64,000 nt of DNA from contig CM051462.1 in the NCBI GenBank assembly GCA_028095005.1, forward strand, positions 86,377,846-86,441,845, read 5' to 3'. Both the position numbers and the translations under genes were made by a program. The notes beneath the pieces are model-generated. The model did not search any database. It saw only the letters and a list, made by a program, of their open reading frames with translations, and was not told the origin of the DNA. How positions within the stretch are numbered: the first letter of the stretch is position 1; every line of letters begins with the position of its first letter. Shown here piece after piece: positions 44,268 to 58,130 of this stretch. Source of the stretch: Rhynchospora pubera. Lineage: Eukaryota > Streptophyta > Magnoliopsida > Poales > Cyperaceae.

Positions 44268-44451
44268 GGCTTCGCTCCACAAGGAGAGAGTCGGAGCGAA
44301 GGAAAGGAAGGAGAGTTCGAATAGAGGGAGAAAATGGACGGAAATTAAGGAGAGCGGAGAGACAGATAGAGGAAGAAATCGGTTACTCCCAAAATCGAAG
44401 AGTATCGAGTTCCTTCCCTTCGCTCTGACTCTCTCCTTCTGAAACGAAGCC
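44268..44451. mobile_element. 184-bp Tourist-like MITE, TTA TSD
   Basis: GGCTTCG and CGAAGCC ends, with arms pairing about 45 bp ('gagagagtcggagcgaagg' and its partner), are flanked by TTA at 44,265-44,267 and 44,452-44,454. Purine-rich frames over it are artefacts. Confidence 0.85.
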
Positions 44452-45312
44452 TTACGATATAACTCTGTTTTGGTAATTTGAGTACTCGATATGTAGCTAA
44501 AATATATAAAATGATAATCAAATGCACGAAACATGTTGTCAATTTATTTTAGTGACTTTTGTAATAAAAGTTTCTCTTAGGATTTACACGCATAACATTT
44601 TTTTGCTCACGGTAATATTTTGAGGATATCTGATAGTTTAGTCTTGTTTAGACCAGTTACTGTTAGTCAATTTTGCATAATTTTTTCCCCCATTTCGTAT
44701 TGACATCTCTCTTCCTGTTGACAATTCATTTATCACTTTTTTGAAAAAGTTGTGTGCATTTAACTTCGAATTATTCCATCCAGGGCTATACTGTCGTGCA
44801 CATTTTATATTTAATTATGTTACTTCTATTCGAATTCTGTTGGTATTTTGTGATGACCCATTGAGTGATTCATATTGTATGATTACCTAATTATTATGTC
44901 CCTACATTGCATGAAGCCACTATATTTGCATGACCTTATGTAATTAATTGTGTTCCAAGTCAATACATAATTTTCACCTCACACGTCTGACACCAGTTAT
45001 TTCATGATAAAAATCCTATTTATAGCAAATGAAATTTCACAATTGATTATATGAGAATAAATCAGGTAAAAAAAAATTTCATTTGTGCATCAAAGTTAAC
45101 AATGTCACTAAAAATAGCATGAAAACAACTCCACTAATACATTGAGATATTAGATGAAACTGGAGACATTTTCTATTACACCGCATTCATCTTCTGGAAT
45201 GACCAAGTACATGGCTTTCATGTCATGAGTTTCTCTAATAAAAAACTGATATCAGTGTGAATTAGTGCGTTTCTCTATGTTTCCTGTTTCTTATTCGACT
45301 TGAATGGGTGCA

Positions 45313-45417
45313 TTAGACGAAGCAAACCACCAAGGTGAGCCCCATGACTACTACAAAGAGGCCACGTGCACCTGCCGCAAGCGTGCTTTTCAGCCATTGA
45401 AGTGTCACCAGTTTTTG
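45313..45417 (-). pseudogene. Possible last-exon remnant with hydrophobic C-terminus (copy C)
   Basis: The minus frame reads 'QKLVTLQWLKSTLAAGARGL' then 'FVVVMGLTLVVCFV' and TAA. Small residues followed by a hydrophobic tail resemble GPI-attachment or tail-anchor signals. The aligned segments of copies A and B keep the frame and stop. Identity is unknown. Confidence 0.35.
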
Positions 45418-45530
45418 CTTCGGACTTTCTTTATAATAATGGAATTCACTCTTGTCGTTTTTATTCGTATAGGCTCCATTTGAATAAAGTGTGGGAAGTA
45501 TGTAACCTAGTTTGGTTCATTTCGACCAGC

Positions 45531-46454
45531 CACATGATGCAAGAGATATAAAAAAAAATGGCTAATTTACAGCACAACTTATAGCTGTTTTATAGTATTT
45601 TTTTGGAATAATTAGATTTATGCCACTACAAAAAGTTGTCAATTATGAAATGCCATCGTTAAATTGATAATCAGATTTATGCCACTACAAAATTATTGAA
45701 ATTAGTTTTATGCCATTGTTACTTTCTAATTGCTTATAATTATATCAAAAGGAAAAATTTGATTAAATTTGATTAAAATATAAATATAAAATATAATACA
45801 AACCAAATCATATCAAAAGGAAAAATAAATCTCTAATTGCTTATTTTCCTATAACATGGAAGAACTGAACAAAAGGATCATGCATTTTTTTGAGAAGAAA
45901 ATATCTCCTAGATGAAGACCAAATAAGCTCTAAGCCCCTAGATGAAATCGGTCATTAACCACAGAAGACCAAATAAGATTTAAGCTCCTAGATGAAGGAA
46001 ACAACTCATATACCTGCATAAGAACCAGTCCTTTCAGTATCATCTATATAATACTAATAAATGTAAGCTAACCATACGAAAAAATCAATAGACCATGCAT
46101 GATCCTAAAAAATGTGCGCATACACATGCAAAGTCACTAAAATATAATTGATGCTTCTCCTAGAATCAGTTCTAGATATGAGCTTCTCTTAGAATCAGTT
46201 CTAGATGTGATGGAGTGTTTTTCATTTAAATATGATACTACAAATGTACTCTTTACTACCCATTTTGTCTCCTCTCCCTCCAAAAAATTAAATACCAAAA
46301 GTAAAATACATGGCTGTTATTGCACATCAAAAAAGTGCATTGCACTAATGGTACATATCAGAATGAGTCAGCATCAAATTTAGCAAGATCAGACCTTGGT
46401 TTTGTATAATCAAATAGCAATTTTCTGAAGCATACAAAGCGTGAAATGAATGAC
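45531..46454. other. Spacer before the satellite, with dispersed-repeat fragment
   Basis: 45,595-45,725 contains 'tttatgccactacaaaa' twice, related to 33,841-34,560. A short duplicated word 'cttctc(c/t)tagaatcagttctaga' lies near 46,155-46,205. No gene was seen. Confidence 0.5.
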
Positions 46455-49400
46455 TTAAATATAAATTAGTGTGATCAAATAACTTGAAATGAATGCACAA
46501 TAGCGTGAAATGCTCCAATTATGTCAAGAACGCTCATTATTTGCAATTTATGTGCATAAGTGCCATGTATAATCCAGTCCATTTGAATTTTTACGATTAT
46601 AAACTTATTCTCCACTGTATAAAGAGTTTAAATATAGATTATAGTGATCAAATGGTTTGAAATGAATGTACAATCGCGTGAAACGCTCCAATTCTGTCCA
46701 GAACGCTCATCATTTGCACTTTATGTGTGTAATTGCCTTGTATAATCCAATCCTTTTGATTTTTTAAGATTATAAACATATTCACCACTATATAAAGAGC
46801 TTAAATATAGATTATAGTGATCAAATGTCTTGAAATGAATGCACGATAGCTTGAAATTCTTTAATTCTGTCCAGAAAGCTCTTGATTTGCAATTTATATG
46901 CGTAATTGCAATGTATAATAAAACTCTTTTGAGTTTTTAAGATTGTAAACTCATTCTCCACTGAATAAAGAACTTAAATATAGATTATTTTGATCAAATG
47001 ACTTGAAATGAATGCACAATCGCGTGAAATGTTCCAATTCTGTCCAGAATGAACATTTTTTGCAATTTATGTGCGTAATTGCCATGTATAATCTAATCCA
47101 TTAGAATTTTTAAGATTATAAACATATTCTCCACAGTATAAAGAGTATAAATATAGATTATAGTGATCAAATGGTTTGAAATGAATGCACAATCACGTGA
47201 AACGATCCAATTCTGTCCAGAACGCTCATTATTTGACCTTTATGTGCGTAATTGCCTTGTATAATCCAATCCTTTTGAATTTTTAAGATTATAAACATAT
47301 TCTCCACTGTATAAAAAGTTTGAATATAGATTATTGTGTCAAACGGCTTGAAATGAACGCACAATTGCGTGAAATGCTCCAATTCTGTCTAGAATGGTCA
47401 TTATTTGCAATTTATGTGCGTAATTGTCATGTATAATCCAATCCATTTGAATTTTTAAGATTATAAAATTATTGTCCACTGTATAAAGAGTTTAAATATA
47501 GATTATAGTGATCAAATGGTTTGAAACGAATGCACAATCGCTTGAATTGTCCAATTCTGTCTAAAACGTTTTTGATTCACAATTTATGTGCATAATTACC
47601 TGGTATGATCCAACCCTTTTGAATTTTTAGAATCATAAACTCATTCTCCACTGTACAAAAAGCTCAAATATAAATTATTTTGATCAAATGTTTTGAGATG
47701 AATGCACAATCGCGTGAAACGCTCCAATTCTGCCCAGAACGCTCATTATTTGCACTTTTTTCTGCGTAATTGCCATTATAATCCAATCCTTTTGAACTTA
47801 AAGATTATAAACTAATTCTTCACTGCATAAAGAGCTCAAATATAGATTATAGTGATCAAATGACTTGAAAAGTATGCACAATAGCTTGAAATTCTCTAAT
47901 TCTATCGAGAACGCTCTTGATTTGCTCTTTATGTGCGTAATTGCCATGTATAATAAAACTCATTTGAGTTTTTAAGATTGTAAACTCATTTTTCACTGTA
48001 TAAAGAACTTAAATATAGATTATTTTGATCAAATGACTTGAAATGAATGCACAATCGCATGAAATGCTCCAGTTCTGTCCAGAACACTCATTATTTGCAA
48101 TTTATGTGCGTAATTTCTTTGTATAATCAAATCTCTTTGAATTTTTAAGATCATAAACACATTCTCCACCATATAAAGAGCATAAAAATATAGGTTATTG
48201 TGATCAAATGGCTTGAAATAAATGAACAATCGCGTGAAATGCTACAACTCAGTCCTGAACGCACATTATTTGCACAATATGTGCGTAATTGCCATGTATA
48301 ATCTAATCCTTTTGAATTGAAAGATCATAAATTTATTCTGCACTGTATGACGAGCATGAATATAGATTATGGTGATCAAATTATGAATGCACAATCTCTT
48401 AAAATTCTTCTGTCCACAACACGCATAATTCGGCAATATATGTGCGTAATTGTCATGTATAATCCAATACTTTTCAATTTTAAGATCATAAACTCATTTA
48501 CACTGTATAAAGAACATAAATATAGATTATTGTGATCACATGACTTGAAATGAATGCACAATCGTGTGAAATGCTCTAATTCTGTACAGAACGCATATTA
48601 TTTGTACTTTATGTGCGTAATTACCTCGTATAATCCAATCATTTGGAATTTTTAAGATTATAAACTTATTCTCCACCGTATAAGGAGCTTAAATATAGAT
48701 TATTGTGATCAAATGTCTTGAAATTAATGCACAATCGCGTGAAACGATTCCATTCTGTCCAGAACGCTCATTATTTGCACCTTATGTGAGTAATTGCCAT
48801 GTATAATCCAATCCTTTTCAATTTTTAAGATTATTAAATTATTATCCCCTTTATAAAGAGTATAAATATAAATTATAGTGATCAAATGACTTGAAATAAA
48901 TGCACAAATCGCTTGGAATACTCCAATTATGTCCAGAACGCACGTTATTTTACTTTATGTGCGTAATTGCCATGTATAGTCAAATCCATTTAAATTTTTA
49001 AGCTTATAAACTTATACTCCACTATATAAAGAGTTTAAATATAGATTATAATCATCAAATGGCTTGAAATGAATGCACAATAACTTGAATTGTCCAATTC
49101 TGTCAAGAACACTTTTGATTCACAATTTATGTGCGCAATTGCCTTGTATGATCCAACCCTTTTGAATTTTTATGATCATAAACCTATTCTACACTGTATA
49201 AAGAGCTTAAATATGGGTTATTGTGATCAAATGGTTTGAAATGATTGCACAATCGCGTTAAATGCTCCAATTCTGTCCTGAACGGTCATTATTTGCAATT
49301 TATGTGCGTAATTGCCATGTATAATCCAATCCTTTTAAATTTTTAAGATTATAAACTTATTATCCATTATATAAAGTGCTTAAATATAGATTATAGTGAT

Positions 49401-51267
49401 AAAATGTCTTCAAATGAATGCACAATAGCTTGAAATTCTTTAATTCTGTCCAGAACGCTCTTGATTTGCAATTTATGTTCGTAATTGCCATGTGTAACAA
49501 AACTCTTTTGAGTTTTTAAGATCATAAACTCATTGTACATTGTATAAAGAACATAAATACAGATTATTGTGATCACATGACTTGAAATGAATGCCCAATG
49601 GTGTGAAATGCTCCAATTCTGTACAGAAAGCATATTATTTGCAATTTACGTGCATAATTGCCATGTATAATCCAATCCTTTTGAATTTTTAAGATTATAA
49701 ATTTATTCTCCACTGTATAAAGAGCTTAAATATAGATTATTGTGTCAAATGGCTTGAAATTAACGCACAATAACGTTAAATTCTCCAATTCTGTCTAGAA
49801 TGGTCATTATTTGCACTTTTTATGGGTAATTACTGTGTATAATCCATCTGTTTTGAATTTTTAAGATCGTAAACTCATTCTCCACTGTATAAATAGCTTA
49901 AATATAGATTAGTGTGATCAAATGAGTTGAAATGAAAGCACAATAGCGTGAAATGCTTCAGTTCTGTCTTGAACACTCATTTTTTTTTAGATAATCTAAA
50001 CAGTGACTATCTAGTCTTGAACGTTCATTATTAGCAATTTATGTGCGTAATTGCCATGTATAAACTTATTCTCCACTCTATAAAGAGTTTAAATATAGAT
50101 TATAGTGATCAAATGGTTTGAAATGAATGCATAATCGCATGAAACGCTCCAATTCTGTCAAGAACGCTTTTGGTTCACAATTTATGTGCGTAATTGCCAT
50201 GTATGATCCTTTGGAATTTTAATGATCATAAACTCATTCTCCACTGTATAAAAAGCTTAAATATAGGTTATTGTGATCATATTGCTTGGAATGATTGCAC
50301 AATCGCGTGAAATGCTCCAATTCTGTCCAGAATGGTCATTATTTGCACTTTATGTGCATAATTGCCATGTATAATCCAATCGATTTGAATTTTTAAGAGT
50401 ATAAACTTATTATCCCCTGTATAAAGAGTTGAAATATAAATTATAGTGATTAAATGACTTGAAATAAATGCAAAATCACTTGTAATACTCCAATTCTGTC
50501 CAGAACGCACGTTATTTTACTATATGTGCGTAATTGCCTTGTATGATCCAACCCTTTTGAATTTTTAAGATTATAAACTTATTCTCCACTGTATAAAGAG
50601 CTTAATTATAGATTATTGTGATCAAATGGCTTGAAATGATTGCACAATCGCTTGAATTGTCCAATTCTGTCCAGAACGGTCATTATTTGCAATTTATGTG
50701 TGTAATTGCCTTGTATAATCCAATCCTTTTGAATTTTTATGATTATAAACTTATTCCTCACTGTAAAAGGGCTTAGTTATAGATTATTGAGATCAATTGA
50801 CTTGAAATTATTGCAAAATCGCGTTAAATGCTCCAATTCTGTCCAGAACGGTCATTCTTTGCACTTTATTTGCATAATTGTCATGTATAATCCAATCCTT
50901 TTGAATTTGTAAGATTATAAACTTATTCTCCACTGTATAAAGAGCTTAAATATAGATTATAGTGATCCAATGACTTGCAATGAATGCACAATCTTTTGAA
51001 ATTGTCCAATTCTGTCAAGAATGCACATTATTGGCAATTTATGTGCGTAATTGTTATGTATAATCAAATACTTTTCAATTTTAAGATCATAAACTCATTG
51101 TACACTGTATAAAGAACATAAATACAGATTATTGTGATCACATAACTTGAAATGAATGCACAATCGCGTGAAATGCTCCAATTCTTTATTGAACGCTCAT
51201 TATTTGCATTTTATGTGCGTAATTGCCTTGTATAATCCAATCCTTTTGAATTTTTAAGATTATAAAC

Positions 51268-51665
51268 TTATTATCCACTGTTTAAAGAGCATATATATAG
51301 ATTATTGTGTCAAATGGCTTGAAATAAACACACAATCGCGTAAAATGCTCCAATTCTATCGGGAATGGTCAATATTTGCACTTTATGTGCATAATTGCGA
51401 TGTATAATCCTACTGTTTTGAATTTTTAATATCATAAACTCAGTCTCCACTTTATAAATAGGTTAAATATAGATTAGTGTGATCAAATGACTTGAAATGA
51501 ATGCACAATAGCGTGAAATGCTCCAATTCTGTCTTATACGCTTATTATTTGCAAATTATGTGCGTAATTGCCATGTATAATCCAATCCATTCGAATTTTT
51601 TAGATCATAAACTTATTCTCCATAGTATAAAGAGTTTAAATATAGATTATAGTGATCAAATGGCT
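51268..51665 (+). repeat. Higher-order repeat block (copy at 52,292-52,690)
   Basis: Starting at 'ttatccactgtttaaagagc' (51,271 and 52,295), about 400 bp are nearly identical 1,024 bp apart, roughly six monomers. The rare variants 'tcaatatttgcac' and 'gcgatgtataatcc' are shared. Confidence 0.85.
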
Positions 51666-53291
51666 CGAAATGAATGCGCAATCGTTTGAATTGACCAATT
51701 CTGTCAAGAACTCTTTTGATTCACAATTTATGTATGTAATTGCCTTGTATGATCCAACCCTTTTGAATTTTTATGATCATAAACTCATTCTCCACTGTAT
51801 AAAGATCTGAAATGTAGATTATTGTGATCAAATTTCTTGAAATGAATGCACAATCGCGTGAAACGCTGCAATTCTGCCCAGAACGCTCATTATTTGCACT
51901 TTATGTGCGTAATTGCCATTATAATCCAATGCTTATGAATTATTAAGATTATAAACTTATTCTCCACTGAATAAAGAGCTTAAATATAGATTATAGTGAT
52001 CAAATAACTTGAATGAATGCACTATATAAACTCATTGTCCACAACACACATAATTTGGCAATTTATGTGCGTAATTGTCATGTATAATCCAATACTTATC
52101 AATTTTAAGATCATAAACTCATTGTACACTGTATAAAGAACATAAATACAGATTATTGTGATCACATGACTTGAAATGAATGCCCAATGGTGTGAAATGC
52201 TCCAATTCTGTACAGAAAGCATATTATTTGCAATTTACGTGCATAATTGCCATGTATAATCCAATCCTTTTGAATTTTTAAGATTATAAACTTATTATCC
52301 ACTGTTTAAAGAGCATATATATAGATTATTGTGTCAAATGGCTTGAAATAAACACACAATCGCGTGAAATGCTCCAATTCTATCGTGAACGGTCAATATT
52401 TGCACTTTATGTGCATAATTGCGATGTATAATCCAACTGTTTTGAATTTTTAATATCATAAACTCAGTCTCCACTTTATAAATAGGTTAAATATAGATTA
52501 GTGTGATCAAATTACTTGAAATGAATGCACAATAGCGTGAAATGCTCCAATTCTGTCTTATACGCCTATTATTTGCAAATTATGTGCGTAATTGCCATGT
52601 ATAATCCAATCCATTCGAATTTTTTAGATCATAAACTTATTCTCCATAGTATAAAGAGTTTAAATATAGATTATAGTAATCAAATGGTTTGAAATGAATG
52701 CACAATCGCTTGAATTACTATCTATAATAAATTCTTTTTGTATTTGTAAGATCATAAAATCAATCTCCACTATATAAAGAGTTTAAATATAGCTTATTGT
52801 GATTAAATGGTTTGAAATTAATGCACAATTGCATGAAATGCTCCAATTCTGACCAAAATATTCATTAATTGCACTTTATGTGCGTAATTGCCATGTATAA
52901 TTGAATCCATTTGAATTTTTATATTATAAACTTATTCTCCACTATATAAAGAGTTTAAATATAGATTATAGTGATCACATGGCTTGAAATGAATGCACAA
53001 TTGCTTGAATTGTCCAATTCTGTCAAGAACAATTTTGATTCACAAGTTATGTGTGTAATTGCCTTGTGTGATCCAACCCTTTTGAATTTTTAAGATTATA
53101 AACTCTTTCTCCACTGTACAAAGAGTTTAAATCTAGATTATTGTGATCAAATGGCTTGAAATGATTGCACAATCATGTGAAGTTCTCCAATTCTGTCCAG
53201 AACGGTCATTATTTGCAATTTATGTGCATAATTGCCATGTATAATCCAATCCTTTTGAATTTTAAGATTATAAAGTTATTATTCCCTGTAT

Positions 53292-54338
53292 TGTAACACC
53301 CCACCGACATTTGACCATTTTTAATCGAATTTGACCAGATTTGACCAAGTTTGACTGAATTTGATCATAGTTGACCAGGTTGACTTTTTGACCAAATATT
53401 ATTATCCTTTGATTATTTGACCAGTCAACCCGAGTGGGAAAAAATGTATTATAATAAATGAATTGATCTTGTTTGATGGTTCAAACCGCCATCCACCTAT
53501 TTTACTTGAGTTTGTACACGTGTCCTATCACCTATTCCTTAGAACAACGTGGCAACCGTCCCTTGTTTCTCTTTCTAATTGGCACCATATAAACTATTCA
53601 TTTAAGTGAATGGAAACCGAATGAAACAGAAGGTTTATATCTCCATTTCCGATGACCTTTCACCACACTTCAAATTATGTATCTTGCCATTTGTTAGTTG
53701 TTTAAGAAATGATATCAAAAAGTTAATTGAAATTTGATGAGTCGATCGATTGGAGTTTTGATGAGTCGGCCAATTGAAATTCTGAGTCTACGTCGCAGTC
53801 AGGATAGTCGATTGGATTTGTCTATTGATTTCTGGATCGTTTTATCAGGTAACCGGACTTCTCTATATTTAATTTCGTGTTGATTGAATCGATATGATTT
53901 ATCGTTTGGTTTTGATTGAATAAGTTTATTGTTTTGTGATTGGTATATTTTACGAGATATCGGGTTTGGAATTGGATGTGAATTTGGATATGGAATTTGG
54001 ATATGAATTTTGAGCCCTGATCCTCCTGAGTTCGGGGAGGGGCCGGTCCTGATCCTCCTGAGATCGGGGAGGGACCACTCTGACTGATTGATTGACTGTC
54101 TGAACCCGATTATCTCCGTAAAATATATTATTTGTTGTGTGGATTAATCCGATCTGATGAAACTTTGTGATAATAATTAAATGTAGAGAAGCTGCGTCGT
54201 TAAATAACCGGTTACTGAGGTTTGTACCTGACTCTGTTTTGTTTTTCTGTTGCGACGTAGGTTGACGGGCCGTCGGATGGGTGCAGAAGATACCGTTCTC
54301 AGCTCGCGCCCCGCGACCCGTCGGTGCGGGACGTGACA
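53292..54338. mobile_element. Solo LTR (1,047 bp) inside the satellite, TSD TGTAT
   Basis: The sequence runs TGTAACACCCCACCG to CGGGACGTGACA between TGTAT copies (53,287-53,291 and 54,339-54,343). The satellite monomer continues across it ('cccctgta' to 'tgtataaagagtt'). It is more GC-rich than the host array. The ends resemble those of plant Ty3-type LTRs. It carries a cluster of TTGAC motifs at 53,311-53,430. Confidence 0.9.
53311..53430 (+). promoter_or_regulatory. Cluster of W-box (TTGAC) motifs in the solo LTR
   Basis: Eight forward TTGACC/TTGACT copies (53,311; 53,331; 53,341; 53,351; 53,371; about 53,380; 53,388; 53,417) and one reverse copy (GTCAA, about 53,424) lie in 120 bp. TTGAC is the core of the binding site of plant WRKY factors. 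Function here is inference. Confidence 0.6.
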
Positions 54339-55587
54339 TGTATAAAGAGTTTAAATATAAATTATAGTGATTAAATAACTTGAAATAAATGCACAATTGT
54401 TTGTAATACACCAATTCTGTCCAGAACGCACGTTATTTACTATATGTGCGTAATTGCCATGTATAATCGAATCCATTTCAATTCTTAAAATTATAAACTT
54501 ATTCTCCACTGTCTAAAGAGTTCAAATATAGATTATAGTGATCAAATGGTTTTAAATGAATGCACAGTCGCTTGAATTATCCAATTCTGTCAAGAAATAT
54601 TTTGATTCACAATTTATGTGCGTAATTGCCTAGTATGATCCAACCCTTTTGAATTTTTAAGATTATAAACTTATTCTCCACTGTATAAAGAGCTTAAATA
54701 TAGATTAGTGAGATCAAATGTCTTGAAATGATTGCACAATCGCGTAAAATGCTCTAATTCTGCCCAGAACAGTCATTATTTGCACTTTATGTGTGTAATT
54801 GCCTTGTATAATCCAATACTTTTAAATTTTTAAGATTATAAATTTATTCTCCACTGTATAAAGAGCTTAAATATAGATTATTGTGATCAAATGGTTTGAA
54901 ACGCGTGAAATGCTCCAATTCTGTCCAGAACGGTCATTATTTGCACTTTATGTGCATAATAGCCATCTATAATCCAATTCTTTTGAATTTGTAGGATTAT
55001 AAACTTATTCTCCACTGTATAAAGAGCTTAAATATAGATTATAGTGATCAAATGACTTGCAATGAATGCACAATCATTTGAAATTCTCCAATTCTGTCAA
55101 GAAGGCACATTATTTGTATTATATGAGCGTAATTACCATCTATAATTGAATCATTTTTAATTTTTAAGATCATTAAATCAATCTTCACTATATAAAGAGC
55201 TTAAATATAGAATAATTGTAATAAAATGGCTTGAAATGAATGCACAATCGCATGAAACGTTCCAATTCTGTCCAAAACTTTTATTATTTGCACTTTATGT
55301 GCGTAATTGCCATGTATAATCCAATCCTTTTGAATTTTTAAGATTATAAACTTATTGTACACTATATAAAGAGTTTAAATATATATTACAGTGATCAAAT
55401 GACTTGAATTAAATGCACAATCGCTTGTAATACTCCAATTCTGTCCAGAACGCACGTTATTTTACTATATGTGCGTAATTGCCTTGTATAATCCAATCCA
55501 TTTGAATTTTTAAAATTATAAAATTATTCTCCACTGTATAAAGAGTTTAAATATAGATTCTAGTGATCAAATAGCTTGAAATAAATG

Positions 55588-56031
55588 CCCAGCCTCTGTG
55601 GCTCCAATCTCAAATTTCTCTGCGCCTCTGTGGCTCCGATCTCAAAATTTCTCCTCCTCTAGCTCTAAATCTAATCAAACCCGGCCTCAATTTTTTAAAA
55701 AACACCGCCTCTTCTCTTCCATCTCTTCGCTGGTTGCCTGGTTCTCGATTTTACCATCTTTTCTCTCTCGCTACTCTCTAGTCTCTATCATGCATGCTCT
55801 TTGCTATTAACGGACTTAGCCCATTAGCCCATACGTAACTCTGTAAAGGACTTATCAATTCAAGCTATTAACGGCTCGAGTCAAACTAGCTCGTTATAAA
55901 TTCGAATCGATTACAGGCTGAATTTCATACTCGATATTCCTTGACGAATCGAATCGAATTGGCTCTAATCTATTTCGAATCGAATTCGAATAGCGCTTGG
56001 CTTTCTCGAACTCGGCTCGTTGCCAGGCCTA
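55588..56031. mobile_element. Foreign 444-bp insert in the satellite
   Basis: The left half has two tandem 'gcctctgtggctcc(a/g)atctc' units and a 70-codon Ser-rich frame that was not recognised. The right half is built of 'attcgaatcgaattcgaat' and 'ctcgaactcggctcg' words like those of the hAT element at 317-843. It ends in TGCCAGGCCTA, a possible hAT tip. About 8 bp of the monomer are missing at the junction and no TSD was found. Confidence 0.55.
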
Positions 56032-58130
56032 CGTGAAATTCTCCAACTCAGTCCTGAACGCACATTATTTGCACAATATGTGCGTAATTGCCATGTATAA
56101 TCTAATGCTTTTGAATTTTAAGATCATAAACTTATTCTACACTGTGTAACGCGCTTAAATATAGATTATAGTGATCGAATTAACTCGAAATGAACGCACA
56201 ATCTCTTAAAATTCTCTAATTCAGTCCACAACACACATAATTTGGCAATATATGTGCGTAATTGTCATGTATAATCCAATACTTTTCAATTTTAAGATCA
56301 TAAACTCATTGTACACCGTATAAAGAACATAAATATAGATTACTGTGATCACATGACTTGAAATGAATGCACAATCGTGTGAAATGCTCCAATTCTGCAC
56401 AGAACGCATATTATTTGCTATATAAGTGCGTAATTAACATGTATACTCCAATCATTTTAAATTTTTAAGATTATAAACTTATTCTCCACTGTATAAAGAG
56501 CTTAAATATAGATTATTGTTAACAAATGTCTTGAAATGAATGCACAATCGCGTGAAACGTTCCAATTCTTTCCAGAACGCTGATTATTTGCAATTTATGT
56601 GCGTAATTGCCATGTATAATCCAATCCTTTTGAATTTTTAAGATTATATACATATTCTCCACTATATAAAGAGAGCTTAAATATAGATTATAGTGATGAA
56701 ATGTCTCGAAATGAATGCACAATAGCTAGAAATTCTCTAATTCTGTTTAGAATGCTCTTGATTTGTACTTTATGTGCGTAATTGCCATGTATAATAAAAC
56801 TCTTTTGATGTTTTAAGATTGTAAACTCATTCTCCACGGTATAGAGAACTTAAATATAGATTATTGTGATCACATGACTTGAAATAAATGCACAATCGCG
56901 TGAAATGCTCCAATTCTGTACAGAACGCTCATTATTTGCATTTTATGTGCGTAATTGCCTTGTGTAATCCAATCCTTTTGAATTTTTAAGGTTATAAACT
57001 TATTCTCCACTATATAAAGAGACCTTAAATATAGATTATAGTGATGAAATGTCTCGAAATGAATGCACAATAGCTTGAAATTCTCTAATTCTGTCCAGAA
57101 TGCTCTTGATTTGCACTTTATGTGCGTAATTGCCATGTATAATAAAACTCTTTTGAGTTTTCAAGATCGTAAACTCATTCTCCATTATATAGAGAAATTA
57201 AATATAGATTATTTTAATCAAATGACTTGAAATGAAAGCACAATTGCGTGAAATGCTCCAGTTCTGTCCAGAAAACTCATTATGAGCTCTTTATGTCCGT
57301 AATTGCTATGTATAATCCAATTCTTTTGAATTTTTAAAATTTTAAACTTATTCTCCACTATATAATATATAAAGAGACTTAAATATAGATTATAGTGATG
57401 AAATGTCTCGAAATGAATGCACAATAGCTTGAAATTCTCTAATTCTGTCCAGAATGCTCTTGATTTGCACTTTATGTGCGTAATTGCCGTGTATAATAAA
57501 ACTCTTTTGAGTTTTCAAGATCATAAACTCATTCTCCACTGTATAGAGAACTTAAATATAGATTATTGTTATCACATGACTTGAAATAAATGCACAATCG
57601 CGTGAAATGCTCCAATTTTGTACAGAACACTCATTATTTGCATTTTATGTGCGTAATTGCCTTGTGTAATCCAATCCTTTTGAATTTTTAAGATTATAAA
57701 CTTATTCTCCACTAAAGAGACTTAAATATAGATTATAGTGATGAAATATCTCGAAATGAATGCACAATAGCTTGAAATTCTCTAATTCTGTCCAGAACGC
57801 ACTTGATTTGCACTTTATGTGCGTAATTGCCGTGTATAATAAAACTCTTTTGAGTTTTCAAGATCGTAAAGTCATTCTCCACTGTATAAAGAACTTAAAT
57901 ATATATTATTTTAATCAAATGACTTGAAATGAATGCACAATCGCGTGAAATGTGCCAGTTCTGTCCAAAACACTCATTATTAGTTCTTTATGTGCGTAAT
58001 TGCTATGTATAATCAAATCATTTTGAATTTTTAAGATCATAAACTCATTCTCCACTGTATAAAGAGCTTAAATATAGATTATTATGATCAAATGGTTTGA
58101 AAAAAATGCACAATCGCATGAAATACTCCA

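Larger units (their letters stand above)
43010..45530. repeat. Segmental duplication unit, copy C
   Basis: It matches copy B from about 43,310 ('atggatgcatccgtttctgat') and copy A from 43,620 ('atcttaacaacctcagcggtt') to 45,470 ('actcttgtcgttttta'). It carries two MITEs of its own. Confidence 0.75.

Noticed and set aside
44204..44542. Arg/Glu-rich frames near 44.3 kb
   Set aside because: They cover a purine-rich Tourist-like MITE (44,268-44,451).
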